A stretch of DNA of 64,000 nucleotides, taken from Colius striatus. Lineage: Eukaryota > Chordata > Aves > Coliiformes > Coliidae. A model generated the notes under the pieces. The model was given only the letters and a program-made list of their open reading frames with translations. It ran no database searches and was not told the origin of the DNA. Position numbers and translations under genes: made by a program. Of this stretch, positions 50,106 to 63,933 are shown in pieces (the stretch's first letter is position 1; each line of letters begins with the position of its first letter). The stretch is taken from contig NC_084759.1 of the NCBI RefSeq assembly GCF_028858725.1, positions 176,605,770 through 176,669,769 on the forward strand. Direction: 5' to 3'.

Positions 50106-53100
50106 TGCCAGGCAGGTCAGTAACACTGCAGAAAGTCTTCCCCAGCAATCACCAAACAATTAGATATGATATATGCTTATAATGTGAAAAAAAAAGCCAG
50201 ATGACCCCATGATTCACAGAGCTAGAGCAGTGACTTTTACAGCCATCTCCGGACTCTACCTTTTAACGACAAACCATGTAGAAGACTAACTATTTATTAA
50301 TAATGGCAGAAAGAGAAATGGCAAAAGGAAACAAGAATTTTCAGTTTGAAAATGACAGCTCTCTGTCATAAGCTAGATCAGTCAAACACAAACCCTCCCT
50401 CTCTCACTTCCATTATACCTGCATGTTTAGGGCGGGTGACTCTACAGAAACAGCTCACAAGAGACACTATATAGAAGAAACGTCTATAGAGGCAGCTTTT
50501 TTCAGCCTACTGAAAAAACCAAAAAAGACCAAAACTGCCTTAGATTTTGGGACAGTTAGACTGAAGGCAAGTACTACCACAGGGAAACAAAGGCTTTGTA
50601 GACCTGAGAACTAGCCTAACACAGGAGTTACACTCTCTCATCAAAAGGATTTTCCAGGAAATATGCTAATGTCTATGTAACCCGGGCAAATTGTAGGCGA
50701 TGTAGAAGAAGTATTCAGCATGAAACAGTGCAATGAAAGTGCCCTTCCCTTCACGGGTCACTGCAGGGTCCTATTGCACTCTTCACAACAAATAAACTTG
50801 TATTTAAATGTTTGTAGTGGATTTAATCTACAAACACTGGCCACTTCCAGAACTCTTAACTCTTCTAGTACCTTCACTGTGGAAAGTAAAAAGCATTGCA
50901 GGATTGTAGCAGATTATAGTTCATTTTGAGAACACATTCTGAAAACACCTAGGGAGATTTGCAAGAGTTCAAGATTTTGCTTTTAAAGCGACTGGCATTC
51001 TCCAGTTGTGAAAATAACCTGAAGAAACAAGCTCTTTTTTTTTCCCCTCTCTAGCATTCCCAGTATGTTCTGTTATGGAGATTTTACACAGACAGGCACA
51101 TCCACTATGTACTTGGGGGCTATTTGGATGGAAATAGAAAAAGCTATGGAGCAAGACAGAGCCAGCCTAGATGTAAACAAGCTGGAACTGCTGGCAGCTG
51201 TGCTGTTACAAATAAAATTGCATTCCCTACTGTCTTCTCACTTATCAATTTTGACAGAAGACTGTCCTGACTTCTCATAAACAGCATCGAAAAGGACAAA
51301 TCACACTGGGTGTCAGATTTGCCAGAATGGATTTGGTTGGTAGCTTACCAAAAGAAACAGAGAGTTATCTCCATTCCACATGGTGGGGAAAAACAATGCT
51401 CTGTCCAAGGGGTGGGGGCTCTACCTTATAGGCTAAAGTCTCATTTAATCCTCATTTTTAAAAGTCTGCTTTAGATTTACGAATCTCTGACACAAGATTT
51501 GTTTACATCAAAGCAGAAAGAAAAAAATATCAGCAAGCGTTTCTCAAATGTATAATCCAAAAGCAAATACAACACAGAATGTGAAATATTTAAAACCAAA
51601 TCACTTTACTGCTGATCCCTGCTTTATAGCTACACTTAAAGACACACGCTGCTTTGTGTCCAGACAAAGAATGCACTGGGACAGTACGATGCTGTAGACA
51701 ATGATATCAATGTTAATTAAAAAATAAAAAAGGAAAAAAAGAAAACTACTAGTGGAAAAAAGCAGAAGGAATATGTTGATGTACAGGCATCTATTAATAA
51801 AATATCATCTTGCAATTGTAGGAGCAGGATTTGGCCCTGTAGCTGCTGAATCCTTTGATAATAAAGAAGCTCCATGGGCTACGGGAATTCACTTTTTCCC
51901 CATGGGTCTGGAGAGAAAAATCTTGGTGCACACTACATTTCTATGTAGGAAATAAAACAATGGAGTAACTTAAGGCATTGCAAGCCTGCCAGTGCATATT
52001 CAGTAGTCTGACGTGTGATGAGCAGTCACAGTCTGATGTGAGTGAGAGGAGGAAGACACCCAAGTGTTGGCTGAGACTCCCAAGGGGTGAAGACCGGGGT
52101 AGGGGAGTGGGGGGGTAATAGCAATCATGGAGCAGATGGGGGAAGGGGTTGGGCTGGATGAACAATGGAACTCGACTAGGAACCTTTGATTGCTGTGCTA
52201 TCAACAAACTTGGTGTTGCAGTGGGAGGAAAGTCTAAGCATATGGGGATGAGATAAATGTGACTATTAATTCTGTGAGCCTTGCAGGCCTGGTGTGGCCT
52301 TTCTAACTTGTTTTTAAAGGGTACTTTAAGCTTTGAGCTTAAAGACACACGGTGGACTTTACAATGAGTGTATCTCATGAGGAAATCAAAGGGGAAGAAA
52401 AAATTCTTTGCAGATTACAGGCTTCCAGGCTGCGAAAGGCTCATCACTTGACAGTATATCCTCCAGAAAGTCACAGACACCCACTGGAACCTGAGTTTTC
52501 CCCCTTAGCTAGCATGCATAATACCAAATCTTCAGATCCCTGTCAAAAAGATATATCAAAAAAATCAACCTTTATGGGAAGTATTAAACAAAAAGTACCC
52601 TAAATACTACTAAAAACCTTTTTCTTCCCCCCATCATCCCAATGATCACACTTACTGAAAAGTAAAATGTCCTCAGTTTTTTATTTCAAACAAGCTATAG
52701 CTATGGTCTTACTTTTCTCCCAATTTCTTTCACCTCCCTATTCATTCTCTTTATTTCTGTTCTTTCCCTATGGTAAAGATGACTGCTAATTTATTATAAG
52801 TAGTTAACTATATACATATTTTTTCCTGTGTTATATATGCATCTATGTTTTCACCTGCTTGAGACCCAACACCCCTTCTGGTATGTTCTGCACTTGAGAA
52901 AACCATGAATTCTTGCTTTCTGAGCAGAGTTCCATGATGAACTGCTTATATATAGTATTTCTCATCAGTCAGCTTTGGTCCTCACTTTTGGTCTTTCACT
53001 CAATGTAAGTGTGAAGTTGCAAGGATATGAGAAGTATGATTAACTAGCTGATGATATGCAGCAAAGGGTTTCCTTTTCACTAATCTTAGATTCTACATTC

Positions 53101-56100
53101 TCACTTTCTTATCATGGAACAAAGTAGGTGGGAATAGCACAGATAAGTCAGAAACTGAACCTTATGGTAAATGAGATAAGCAGACTGGAGTGAATATACT
53201 AAACTGTCACATTGCCCACAGTCTCCATATTCCAAAGGAGTCCTTTGCTTTTGGACATTTTTGACCAAAAAAAAAAGAGATTTATCATTCCATGCATTTG
53301 AAGAAAAAAATATCCTGACTTTTTATCAAAGATCCTATCCTGATCCCCACACTGAAACTCATTGGCTTTAAACATTGAAAAATAAAAATATACAGCTAAT
53401 CAGTGGTCTGACCCATTTAAGGGGTTGTGGAGGGGAAAAATCCCCAAAACTTCACCAGTCCAATTTATGATTTGTTTTTGTGTCTTGAAGCTTTCCAGAA
53501 TTTTCCCCCTACTCTGTTTTCCAATAAAAATGGCTTTGACATAAAATGTTAGAATGGACTTTCTCTTGGTTATACAACATTCCATGTCTCACTAGAAATC
53601 CATTAACGAATTAGAGGGCTGGAGCACATCTCCTGTGGGTGGAGGCCAGGAAAAGTGCATTCAGTTAGCCTTTTGAATAGAAGTATCTTCTTAATAAGAT
53701 CTTATTGCTTGCTTCATGGACCAAATGCATGGGGGTCCAGAGAAGCCTAAACCAGACTCTTCCTAGAGGCAAACTGTGACAGCCACACAAGAAAACAGAC
53801 ATGAGCTGCCACTCAGGAAAATCCAATTAGACATTTAAGGAAGTGCTTCTCTACTATGAGGGTAGGCAAACACTGGAAGAGTTGTACAGAGACACTGCAG
53901 GCTGCATACTTTAAAACTTAACCAACTATAAGCTACATAATCAGCATCCACTTCTTTGCACCTCTACAAAAGGCTCTCTACAATTTCTGAACTTCCCTCA
54001 AATACTGGTACTCGAAATTAACTTGGAAAAGCTAGAGGTGATGTCTAGTGAATGGAATGGGACAATATTAGTACATGACATCAGTGCCAAAATATTTACA
54101 GTGACTTCTCCTACATTTCTATTTGCCATTCATTGTGTTGGAAATTAAGGTCCAGAGGGATCCAATACCTGAAAAAGCTCTATGTACTTGGAAACCAGTC
54201 TCTGCACTTGAGATTGCTGGATATACCCTTTTTTGTCCGTGAATATCACCTTTGATACACCATGGACCTCCTCAGGAGAGGACTCTAATGTCTGGAGTTT
54301 TCCTGACTACTGAGTCAAATTCAATTTGTCATGCTTCAAAGGGTAGAGAAAAACCTGTTTAAAGTAAGAATTCTGATAAGATCAGGAACTTCAAGTCCCC
54401 AGAAGACAGCTAGCTATTCCCCTTCCTAAAAATCAAGTAAGTTACAGCTGTTTCTAAACATGACTCCCAATCCTCCAAAGTTTATTAAAGAGTCCATAGC
54501 TTGGAGCTCTTTCTGAACCTTAGATACATGAAGTCCAGAGGTTTATGGGCTGTCAAAGTTGCAGCTCAAATAAGCTGAGAATCACCTGGCATAATTAGCT
54601 TCCACTTTTTTTTTTCTTTTTTTGTTGCAAGAAATTTCATCCATTGCAGGTAAAATCATAGTTTATCTTTGCCGTATTTCAAAATGTTACTGCCCAGCAC
54701 TTGGCTCTGTAAATATCATTGTTACTGCTGCCTGCCTGCATTGGGCCTGAAACGTGTCAGAAGATTTATCTGCCTCATCAGCACTTTCTAAACACCCAGG
54801 CAGCCAATCGAAATGGGGAGGCATAACAGATGTGCCAACATCTGCTGCAGCTAGCATTAATCTGGACAGCAGAACATGTAGCTGTAGATTCAAACTCCTA
54901 ACCAGTTACAGTTCCACATATTTGGACAGCCCTGATCTACAACTGTGTGAAGGCTATTTTGGAATATTAATTAAAATCAATCTGAAAACATAATTTTTCA
55001 GTTTTAGACAGCTGTGAGAAATATACCTTCTTGTAACTCAGTTTATGCATTTCAGACATGGTAAAGGCAAAATAATGAAAAAGCTAAATTTAAAGTTGAG
55101 CTGATAAAACTAGGAATTCCTAGAAAGCGCTAAACTAAAATTCCACCCCATCCATCCACATGTTTACTTTGTGATACATATTTAAATACATACAGTTAAA
55201 ATAGGTTCATCTTAACCACATACATGTGCCTATAAATCAAGCAAATGAAGTGATTGGCAATGACTTTTAAAACACATTTGTATTTTCCTGGCACCAAACT
55301 GAGGTCTATGAGCATCATATCCATGCTGAGTCTCAGCTGTTCAAACTTCTGTTGCACATGGAAATGTCCTCCACCTCCAAACACATGGATTGATGAAATC
55401 ATGAGATGAAATACAAAGCAAACTCATCATCTGCTTTTTTGATGCACAATACAGTTTCACCTGTACTGCTGCTCACCAAACCATGCCCTCCAGGAATGGC
55501 TATCACATTCTCTTTGAAGAGCTGCCTCATTAAATAAAAAAGCAAACTTCCAGAGCAAAGACCTCTTCTGCTTTTTTGATTTCTTCTCTGAAGGCCCAGC
55601 ACGCATAATATTGAAACCTTGTTTAAAGTCCATTTTCTTGTAAGAGGTTCCTTCTTGCTAGGGTAATTCAGCTCTGGCTTCCTGTGCTCTTGAATTTCCT
55701 AGGATACTAAGCTTTAAAACAGTGACATTGTAATAAGCTGGTTAACGTGGCTTAGGTTATTTTTAAAAGAATACGTAGAAGAAAATATTTTCTCCCACCT
55801 TTTGTGTTATAGCTAGATTCCATGTCTCCAAGACAGACTACACAAACTTTCAAGTGGAAAGCATATGAAAAATAGCATTAATAAAACCCTTAGAAACATT
55901 TTTGCTATTAGCATATATGGATGTATAGGGCATAACAGTAACAAAAACTAAGCAAAGTATTTTTTTCAAAACAGAAGATTTATAATCCCCAGATCTCCAT
56001 AAAGATGACAATATTGCCAGCATCTTTCTCTTCCTTGCTGAGTGAAAAACGCATTTCGTATGTTGTAACGTTGTCCAACAATAAAGTGCTACTGAACTAA

Positions 56101-57960
56101 GCTCACTTTTCTTCATTTTCCTAGAAAAACATAAGCTCTGACAACAAGGAAGAATTTTTATTAGCTTTCAGAGGAAGTGAGGAGTAACCCTGTGTTTGTT
56201 TTATGAAATCATGAAACAAAATGAGTATCACTGACTTGATATATTTTCCTTGTATTTTAAAACACAATAAATGGTAATAAATTTGATAAATTTGCCCGTG
56301 TCAGTTTTGTGTATTTTTCTCCCCACTTTCTCATGATCCTCTGCAGTTGTGGACACAATTCAAATCCCTACATTGGGATATTCATTACTTAGGGGAGGTG
56401 AGATGACAGCAACTTCATTTGGTTTGTGTGTCAGAATATTGTGATAACATACAGTAACACACTCAAAATTAACAAACAACTGTGGCAGAAACTACCTTGA
56501 CATCCACTTCCAGCTAATGATCCAATGATTAGCAAGGAAGATGAGTGATTTAATGGCCAAAAAAGAGATACATTACAATTAAAGGCTCCTGAGTTTTACT
56601 GCCAGTTCTGTCACCAGCTGACTTGGCAAGCCTCTCAATATGACTGTCCTTATTTCACCTGCTTGTGAATTCCTGTAGCAATACAAGACATAGTAACACT
56701 GAAGAACCTCAGTGGAATGGTGTTTATTAAAAGACAGATGAAAAAGTAAAGGGAAAGGACTACTTCTTTTAGTACTCCTTTGCTCATTTGCAGTGTACAA
56801 TTTGCCATAGTTAGCGAGGAATTACATAGTTATTATTGTCTATGTGTAAATAACGCCAACCTAAAACCCCAGGCATTTAAAAAGATAAAAATTACAGTGA
56901 AATACATAATCTTGTGCTATAGTATGCGAAGTGCATGCTAAAAGTGTAATATATGAATTATAATACAATGTTATTTGAAGAATTGCAGTAAAAAAAAAAT
57001 TGCAGTGCCATTTCTTCATTTTAGCTATGAACTTTTCCATTTTTTAGCCCATTGTGACAGTCAGCTGGATCTCAGGCCAGTTGTGTTAGCAGTTCAGAAC
57101 TCCTTTTGACTTAAAAGGAAAAAAAAGTTGAGGAAGTGTTTTAGGAGCCCCGTGTTTTCTCCAGTCCAATTGAAACAACTCAGTCTATTGACTTGTCCAG
57201 GGGACTTCCTCACAGGCTTTTCAAAGAGTAATTTAAAAATAGTCCATTTTCTTTTCTCTAAATTTGTATGACACAACAGGCAGGAATGGAAAAAACCCCA
57301 AGATCCCATAAATCAGGAAGACTCTTTTAAGCAACTAAGGCACACAGATTATGGTTCATACAGATCACAGGCACACACATATCTGTTAATTTCCTTCATG
57401 ATACTTGTTAACAGTAGATGCTATATAATATTAGAATTAGCATATAAGATTGGAATAATGGTGTCAGTAAAACATCTCTATACCATGGGACACTGATAGG
57501 CGGTTACAAACCTATGGTCAGAAAAAAATCCATAATACAGTAATTCCCAGTTTATCTAAGCCCACTCTGAGCTGTCAGATCAGCCCCTCCTCCACAACAG
57601 CAGCTGTATAAGGTAAGGCATGTGTCAAGAAGTATCTGCTTTTCCACTCAAAATCTATACCACACATACCAGCAAGCCTTTTCAAATTCCCCTTACCAGA
57701 CCAGTCAGGTCTCATTACAATGGAAACACAAACTTGTCCACAATTTCAGCTCTTCTATAGTACAACACCCACATCTTTTTTTGATTCAACACAAGTTTTA
57801 AGAAGCTCAGGAAAAAAAGAGAAGCCAGTTGCAGTAGGAAATACACAAAAAAAGCAAAGCAAGTCACACAGGTATTATAGTGGTTCTGTCCCTCCATATC
57901 ACTGTCATCCTATCTGAACATGGCTGGAATTAGACTTGAGTGATCCTTGCCAAAAGAAGG

Positions 57961-57982
57961 TTTCTCTCTCTCTCTCTCTCTT
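57961..57982 (+). repeat. CT dinucleotide repeat
   Basis: A short tract of about nine to ten CT units after TTT and before TACCTG. Confidence 0.9.
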
Positions 57983-58340
57983 ACCTGTTTATATTATTAA
58001 ATAAAAAACATGACTTAATAGCTGTGCAGAGAAATTCCATGATACACATTAAAACTCTAAGAAATGTTTTCCACTTTGATGGTTACACAGTCATCTTCTG
58101 GGTTAGCTCCTTGTACAGAAACCTTCATTAGGTAACAAAACAAAAGAGCCTGACTGACTGCAGCCATCAGAAGCACTGGTAGTGTGTGCACAGAAGCTGT
58201 TTCCATAAAAACTGTTTGTTCAGGTGTTAGCAATTGAGGCAGGAGCTCCAATTGTGTTGCTGCAAGGCCTGTAATGCAGGAACAGGGTGTTTGCAGGCTA
58301 TCACAGCTCTGAAGGGAGCTGTTACAGGCTATCAGCTCAT

Positions 58341-58460
58341 TAATCCCCATGTTAAAAAGGCTCTAAATATGTATTTACGAGATAGACAGATCTGTTTACT
58401 GGTTAAATAATCCACGTGTTGAAAAGGCCTTAAACATGAATTCACAGGGCAAGTAGGTCT
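58341..58460 (+). repeat. Diverged two-copy duplication with 67-bp offset
   Basis: Positions 58341-58393 align without gaps to 58408-58460. By hand count about 37 of 53 bases match and most differences are transitions. Both copies keep TAATCC, GTT.AAAAGG and the terminal TCT. It does not match CR1 or an LTR that I recognise. Confidence 0.65.
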
Positions 58461-61400
58461 CTCTTGGCCTATTGAAGCAGTGGTGGGCCTTTCAGAAAGC
58501 CACTGGAGACCACATTTTAGTGACATTTTAGTGGCCCATGAGGGCCTTAACCCACAAATACATTCAAGTAACTATTCAGATAAACAGCCTCACTCAGACT
58601 GTTGATCTGAATAAAAATACCCATTCTTTTGTTCCAAGAAAAAAACACAGTAAAATCGATCACTTCATATGTGTAATGTCACAAAAATGGGAAATTTGAA
58701 TTTGCACCTGAAATAACTTCCCTCATCAGGATGGGATGAGCACCACTGGAAGAGCAACCAATGCATTACTGCTGTATTGCATCTGCTGCAATGCTCAGAT
58801 ACAGTAAGAGAAACAGAGCGGGGTAATATTCTCCTCTATAGGGATTTTAAGTGTTCAGTGAGAAGATCCTTACTTCCAAAACTTCCTGAAGTTTGTCTTA
58901 GTTTTTGTCTCTTCAAAGTCTCATTTTAGTCATTTATGAAAACCAGCCAACAGCATCTGATCCACAAATGCTCGAGTCAATAGGAAACCTTAGGAACTTC
59001 AGTGGCTTCAGCTCAGGGCAGTGGTAAACTTAAAGGACTAATCTACATTTACAGTTAACAGATTTATGAGTGGAAATAGGTATCAAAACATTTAAATGCA
59101 TGGCTATGCATAATCATAAATCAGCACTCACATTTGACCTGCATACACACACATTTATTTCCTTATTCTGACTGAAAATCTGTCCCCAGCAGAACATGAA
59201 TTTAAGTGCATCCACTTTTGCCCTGAGGCAAAAAACAATCCTCAGAGCACTCTTGGTTTCTCCATTCAGGAGGAGATACTGATGATGGAGTAAAGTGAAT
59301 TTCATATGAATCTTCTAATTTCCAGAAGTCCTATTTTCCAGAACACAGGAGGAATCATGATGGCATGAGTGTACTTTCTAGCTCATGCTCCAAGTTTCAC
59401 AGAAGCATCAGGTAAGAAACATCTCACATGGCTTTTTAATTTTTTTTTTTCAAAATATTATGCTCTTTTGTGGCTGCTGCTTCCTGCAGGACCTCTGATC
59501 CTCTCATTGCCTGGACACAGAAGCCTTAATAAAAATTGACCACAGAACGATTTCATCTGCACGTGCCTCGTGGTTGCCTGTTGATTTAGTGACATGAACT
59601 AACGTCCTGAACAAAAAAGTAAAAGGGTCATCTCAACACTTGGCAACTTCTTCCAAGTACTGGTCTTGATACTGCCCCAATCTGTCAGCACTACTATTTG
59701 CATGCACTAAAACTAGAGTCATCAGACACAGGTAGGCTAATACTATGGCTGTCATTCTGCCTTTTTCACTCTGAAAATGCTAATCCTGACATCATGGACT
59801 GTTGATGTGGTTTTCCAGGCTCCTGCAAGCTTTGTTGTTGTACTGAAGCAATTGCTTGTGCCTTTGCCTAAAAACGAGAACAATCAGAGCTGGAAAGTCT
59901 TTTAGGCAATTATGCTGATCTCCTTCACATATCTATGTCAACTAGCACTCCATCTGCCTCCAAATAAACCCCCTAAATTCTGAGAGCAAACTTCAGCCTA
60001 CTCTTCCTTATATATGCAACAATAGTTACCTCAATCCACTGCTATTCCTTCTCAAAGTATGTCTACTTTTGCTGTTTGTAAAATGCACTCAGACACAAGA
60101 ATATTGTGAGATCTCAGATATATAAGATTTTAAAAGTTGCAATTCCCCAGAGATATTTGCTCTCATAGCAGAAACCAATCACTTCCCATTTTGCTTTTGC
60201 TCAAGAGCTACTTTAGCACACAGACAGTCCAAAGGTCTCCACCCCTGGATAAGGATCTCTTGGCTAAATGGCACTACCTGCTTGTGCCCGATTTTCTTCT
60301 GCCTCTGTTATTGAAATGCAGTCACCTCTGACTCAATATGTAGGAGCAGACATCAATGATACTTTTTTTTGTTGTTCAGTTTTGTCTTTAGAACATTATT
60401 TGTTTGTTTGTTTGGTTTTTCCCACCTATTTTTTTACTTTTCTGCATCTTTGGCTCTCTTTAATATTGACTGCAAGTCCAACTAAGCATTTAGAAACTGA
60501 TCAATTCCTACTCTATCTTAAAAGTCCTCATGGATATCTGGTTATGCCAGAATTTTAAATCTTTTGATCTCTTTCTGCCAACACTGACTGCTGCTGGCTC
60601 TGATCCTGTATCAACATCTACCAACAATTTGGACTCCTTTTAGGACAAGTTTTGCAGCAACAACAGAAGGATGCTTAAGTTGGCTATTTCCAGCCATTTG
60701 CTTAAAGTATGGTGCTGTACAGAATCCAATGAGCCTCCCAAGGAGTTCAACCATTCAAGACAATTGGCTCATACTTAAAGTATAAGATTCTTGTAAGTAT
60801 CTTATCCTATCAGATCTACAGGCAGGTACAGGTCCATATTCCCAGTAGTGGCTATCATCTGTGATCCTCCTTTTTGTTTCTTACTAGCACATATCTGTAA
60901 GCAAATTCCAAGCTGATCAAAGCTTTCCAGGAAATCCTTTTTCTTGGAAAATGTTTTTGCTTACAGCACCTCAGTTGCTAGTCAGCTTATTTTCCTACTT
61001 CCAAATTTGTCTGAGTTCTTCACCTACAAATAATTTTTAGGAATTAATGAGGTGGTGCTCTAGTTATTTTTCTTTTTTTTTTCTTCATTTGCTTTCTGTA
61101 ATCTACAGGTTTGGCTTTGAATCCATTTAAAAAATAAGTTTGGAGATCTGTGAGCCGCTTACCTGTATTCTTTTGGTATAACAGGAATGGTAACGTACAG
61201 TTTGGAAACTGGTCCATACTCCTGACACCAGGTAGATTTTTGGTGTGTGTGGTTATCTAAGGTTCACACCAGAAAGTTATTATGAAGAAAAAAAGAATGA
61301 TGAAATCACAGAGCACAGATATAATACTCCTTCTACAGAAAGCACAGTCATAACAATAAAACTCTTTCCTCTAAACGCAGGAAATGGAGAATGCCCTCTG

Positions 61401-62972
61401 CTTCTTCCACCTAGCTGGCAGTGCAGAGGTTGGCACGAGCAGAGCTTCTGTCTCCGCTCTTCTTGCAGCATTCACCCTTAGACTTCGGATGGACAAAGCA
61501 AATTTTATAAGTTGTTGTCTTTTCAAATGCTTGAGCACTTCTTCTCTACCTGATGCTACTGCCACAGCACAGCAACTAGTGGAGCTGTGCTGGAAATTAG
61601 ATCAGGCAGTTGGTCTAGGTTAAAAACAACCCTGCTAAAAATCTGTTTTTAAAAACAATTGGATTACCTCTCACATCTGTTTCACAAGTAACTTTGCATA
61701 ACGGAGGGGCCAGAAAATGTCATGACAAGGGTGGGGCTGAATGGCCACAGCAGGGTATACCTAAGCCAGTACTGTTGTAGAGACCTTGACAGCATGGGAC
61801 CATAGCTTCTGCTCCACTCAATGTCCTGGCTACCTTTCTCCTAGATTTGCAACAGAAGCTAGTAAATCCCTGTTGACTCTTTCAATTATGAGACTGACTG
61901 TTTTGGATGGAGATATGTATCTTTAGGGACAATGTTCTCAATTTTTTCATCTACCTAGTGACAGCAAGGGAGCTTAACAACATTCTATCAGGACCTGAAA
62001 TAACAGATAATACAACCAATGAGCAACCTAAATCACAATATTATCATACAGGCTTAAATTTGGGGAATGTCTTTCATGTTTAGAGCTCTGATAGCTAAAG
62101 GCTCTGAGATGTTCTTGTTTTTCCTTCTAAAATTTCATATTTAGAAGAAAGTGTTCTTCTCAAAGGAAGCTAGACAGTTCCTTCCCTACCTACATCTCAC
62201 ATGAAACACTTTATTTCAGTCACTCGGTGAATTTGCCTTGGGCAACAGAACCACATCTGACAGAAAATTAAGGACTACGATTTTGTGATTAGTAGAGATT
62301 ACAAGTAACTGAGATCCTGCCCAAGCATTTGCTGTTGTCACAATACTTATGCCAGTAATTCTTAGGGATTAATTATGCTCATAGAGAGGACCTGATTCCA
62401 CCAGGTAGACTCTTTAAAAACTGTTAGTATTTTAACATGTCACTGTTACTCTGATTAAGTGGTAAAAAATATTTTTAGCTAACTGTTGTAAAAAAAATTA
62501 TTTCTAGATGCTTACATTAGTAATTTATTTAAATATTACTATAAAACTAGTTTCTATCACATTTAAGGAAGGTTTACCATAAAAACCCACACTTGACAGA
62601 GAAATTTAATATGATATTACACATGAGGAGTCAAAACAAAACTTAAGGCTGAGACTCTTGTGCTGGAAGACATCACACCAAAACCCAACTGGGAAGAAAT
62701 AATGATTTCACTGATCCCTAGCAATGATTTTTTGAGGAGTTCAAATAAAACTTTGCTTGCTCTGATTGAGATTCACAGAGTAGATGTTATTTGATTTTCA
62801 GCTTCCTAGGGGAAGAACTTCAGATTCCCCAGGCTGCTAGAAGAAAAGAACAATGGGTTGAACTTGCAATAGAGCATCTTAGCTGCTAAAGACATGATAA
62901 AAGAGAACACACTGCATATTTGCCAAAGCTTTTGCCATTCATTTCATTTCATTTCCAAATGTCAACCAGTTA

Positions 62973-62998
62973 TATGAAACCTTTAAAAAGGTTTCATA
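62973..62998. repeat. Perfect 12-bp-arm palindrome
   Basis: TATGAAACCTTT is followed by AA and then its exact reverse complement. No transposon ends or gene context explain it. Confidence 0.85.
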
Positions 62999-63933
62999 AG
63001 GTAGAGCAAACAGAAGGATAGGATGTTTTAAATCTTGTATTAAAGATATTTAATTATTTATAATCACTCTTATTTAAAATACGGTAACTTGAACTTATGC
63101 AAAGACTCAGCACTGTTTAATAATAAAAAGAACCACCTGCTTCTTATGCCTGTCCCTACAAGTATTTTGTTACTAGATGACAATAGAAAACATGAAAAGT
63201 GAATGACCGGCCAACAAGAAAACTATTTAGATATGGAAACGGCAATCTAAAAAAATCAACATCACCAATCACACGTTATCATTTTGGGAAGCCTCACATA
63301 ACGATTTTCCAGTGACTCAGGAAAAAATACACCCTTGTGACTGGCGACTACTATGCATTAACAGCAAAGGCAGACTTGTAGTAGAATTTCTTATAATTGC
63401 AATACTTATAATGTCAAATATCAAAGAACAAGTAATAGAAATGATATTAATTTTCAAAGTTGTAGCCTGGTCTTGCAAACACTCAGGCACATGTGCAAGA
63501 ATCAGGAAGACTGATCCCTAAGGCTTGAGATTCAAGGCCAATTAATTCTTAAAATTAAGTGAAAAAAAAAAAGTGCAATTAAGCCTCCAGTTACAATTTT
63601 TAACTTTTGAAAGGTTTGTTTTAGAGTGTTACAATTGAAAAGAAAAGTATCTGAGTTATAGTCTCCACTGCAAAAAGAGGGAGCAGGTTTAATAAGCCTC
63701 CTGGATTTGTATGTAGGCAGTCACTGCAGAATTCTGCTTTCATGTTTCATGTGTGTAGCCTAACTCCAGTAAAGCCTATGACATTACACAGGTATAAAAT
63801 AAAACAGTCTTTGGTACTGATTTTTTAAGAAGTATTCCTACTCTTATTTTTCTCAGAGGAGTCTGTTATCAGCTGTTCAAACACTGTATCTGTAACAACA
63901 GAAAGAAAGGCTGCAGTGTGCCTGTGATCTTAC

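Larger units (their letters stand above)
41976..63933 (-). other. PDZRN4 large intron before PDZ2 (about 22 kb)
   Basis: The intron is bounded by GTAAGA (63933) and a T-rich acceptor (41976-41977). It has no clear CR1 copy over about 22 kb, in contrast to the flanks. It carries a TG/TA-rich simple repeat (49985-50105), a CT repeat (57961-57982), a 28-bp-period duplication (49856-49906), an old 67-bp-offset duplication (58341-58460) and a 26-bp palindrome (62973-62998). Several open frames of 60-145 codons occur but none resembles a known protein. I found no additional exon. Confidence 0.8.

Noticed and set aside
51941-52378. 145-codon open frame on the minus strand
   Set aside because: Pro/Ser/Leu-rich with no recognisable domain, no splice link to PDZRN4 in the gene frame, and within an intron. 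Chance open frame is the simplest reading.
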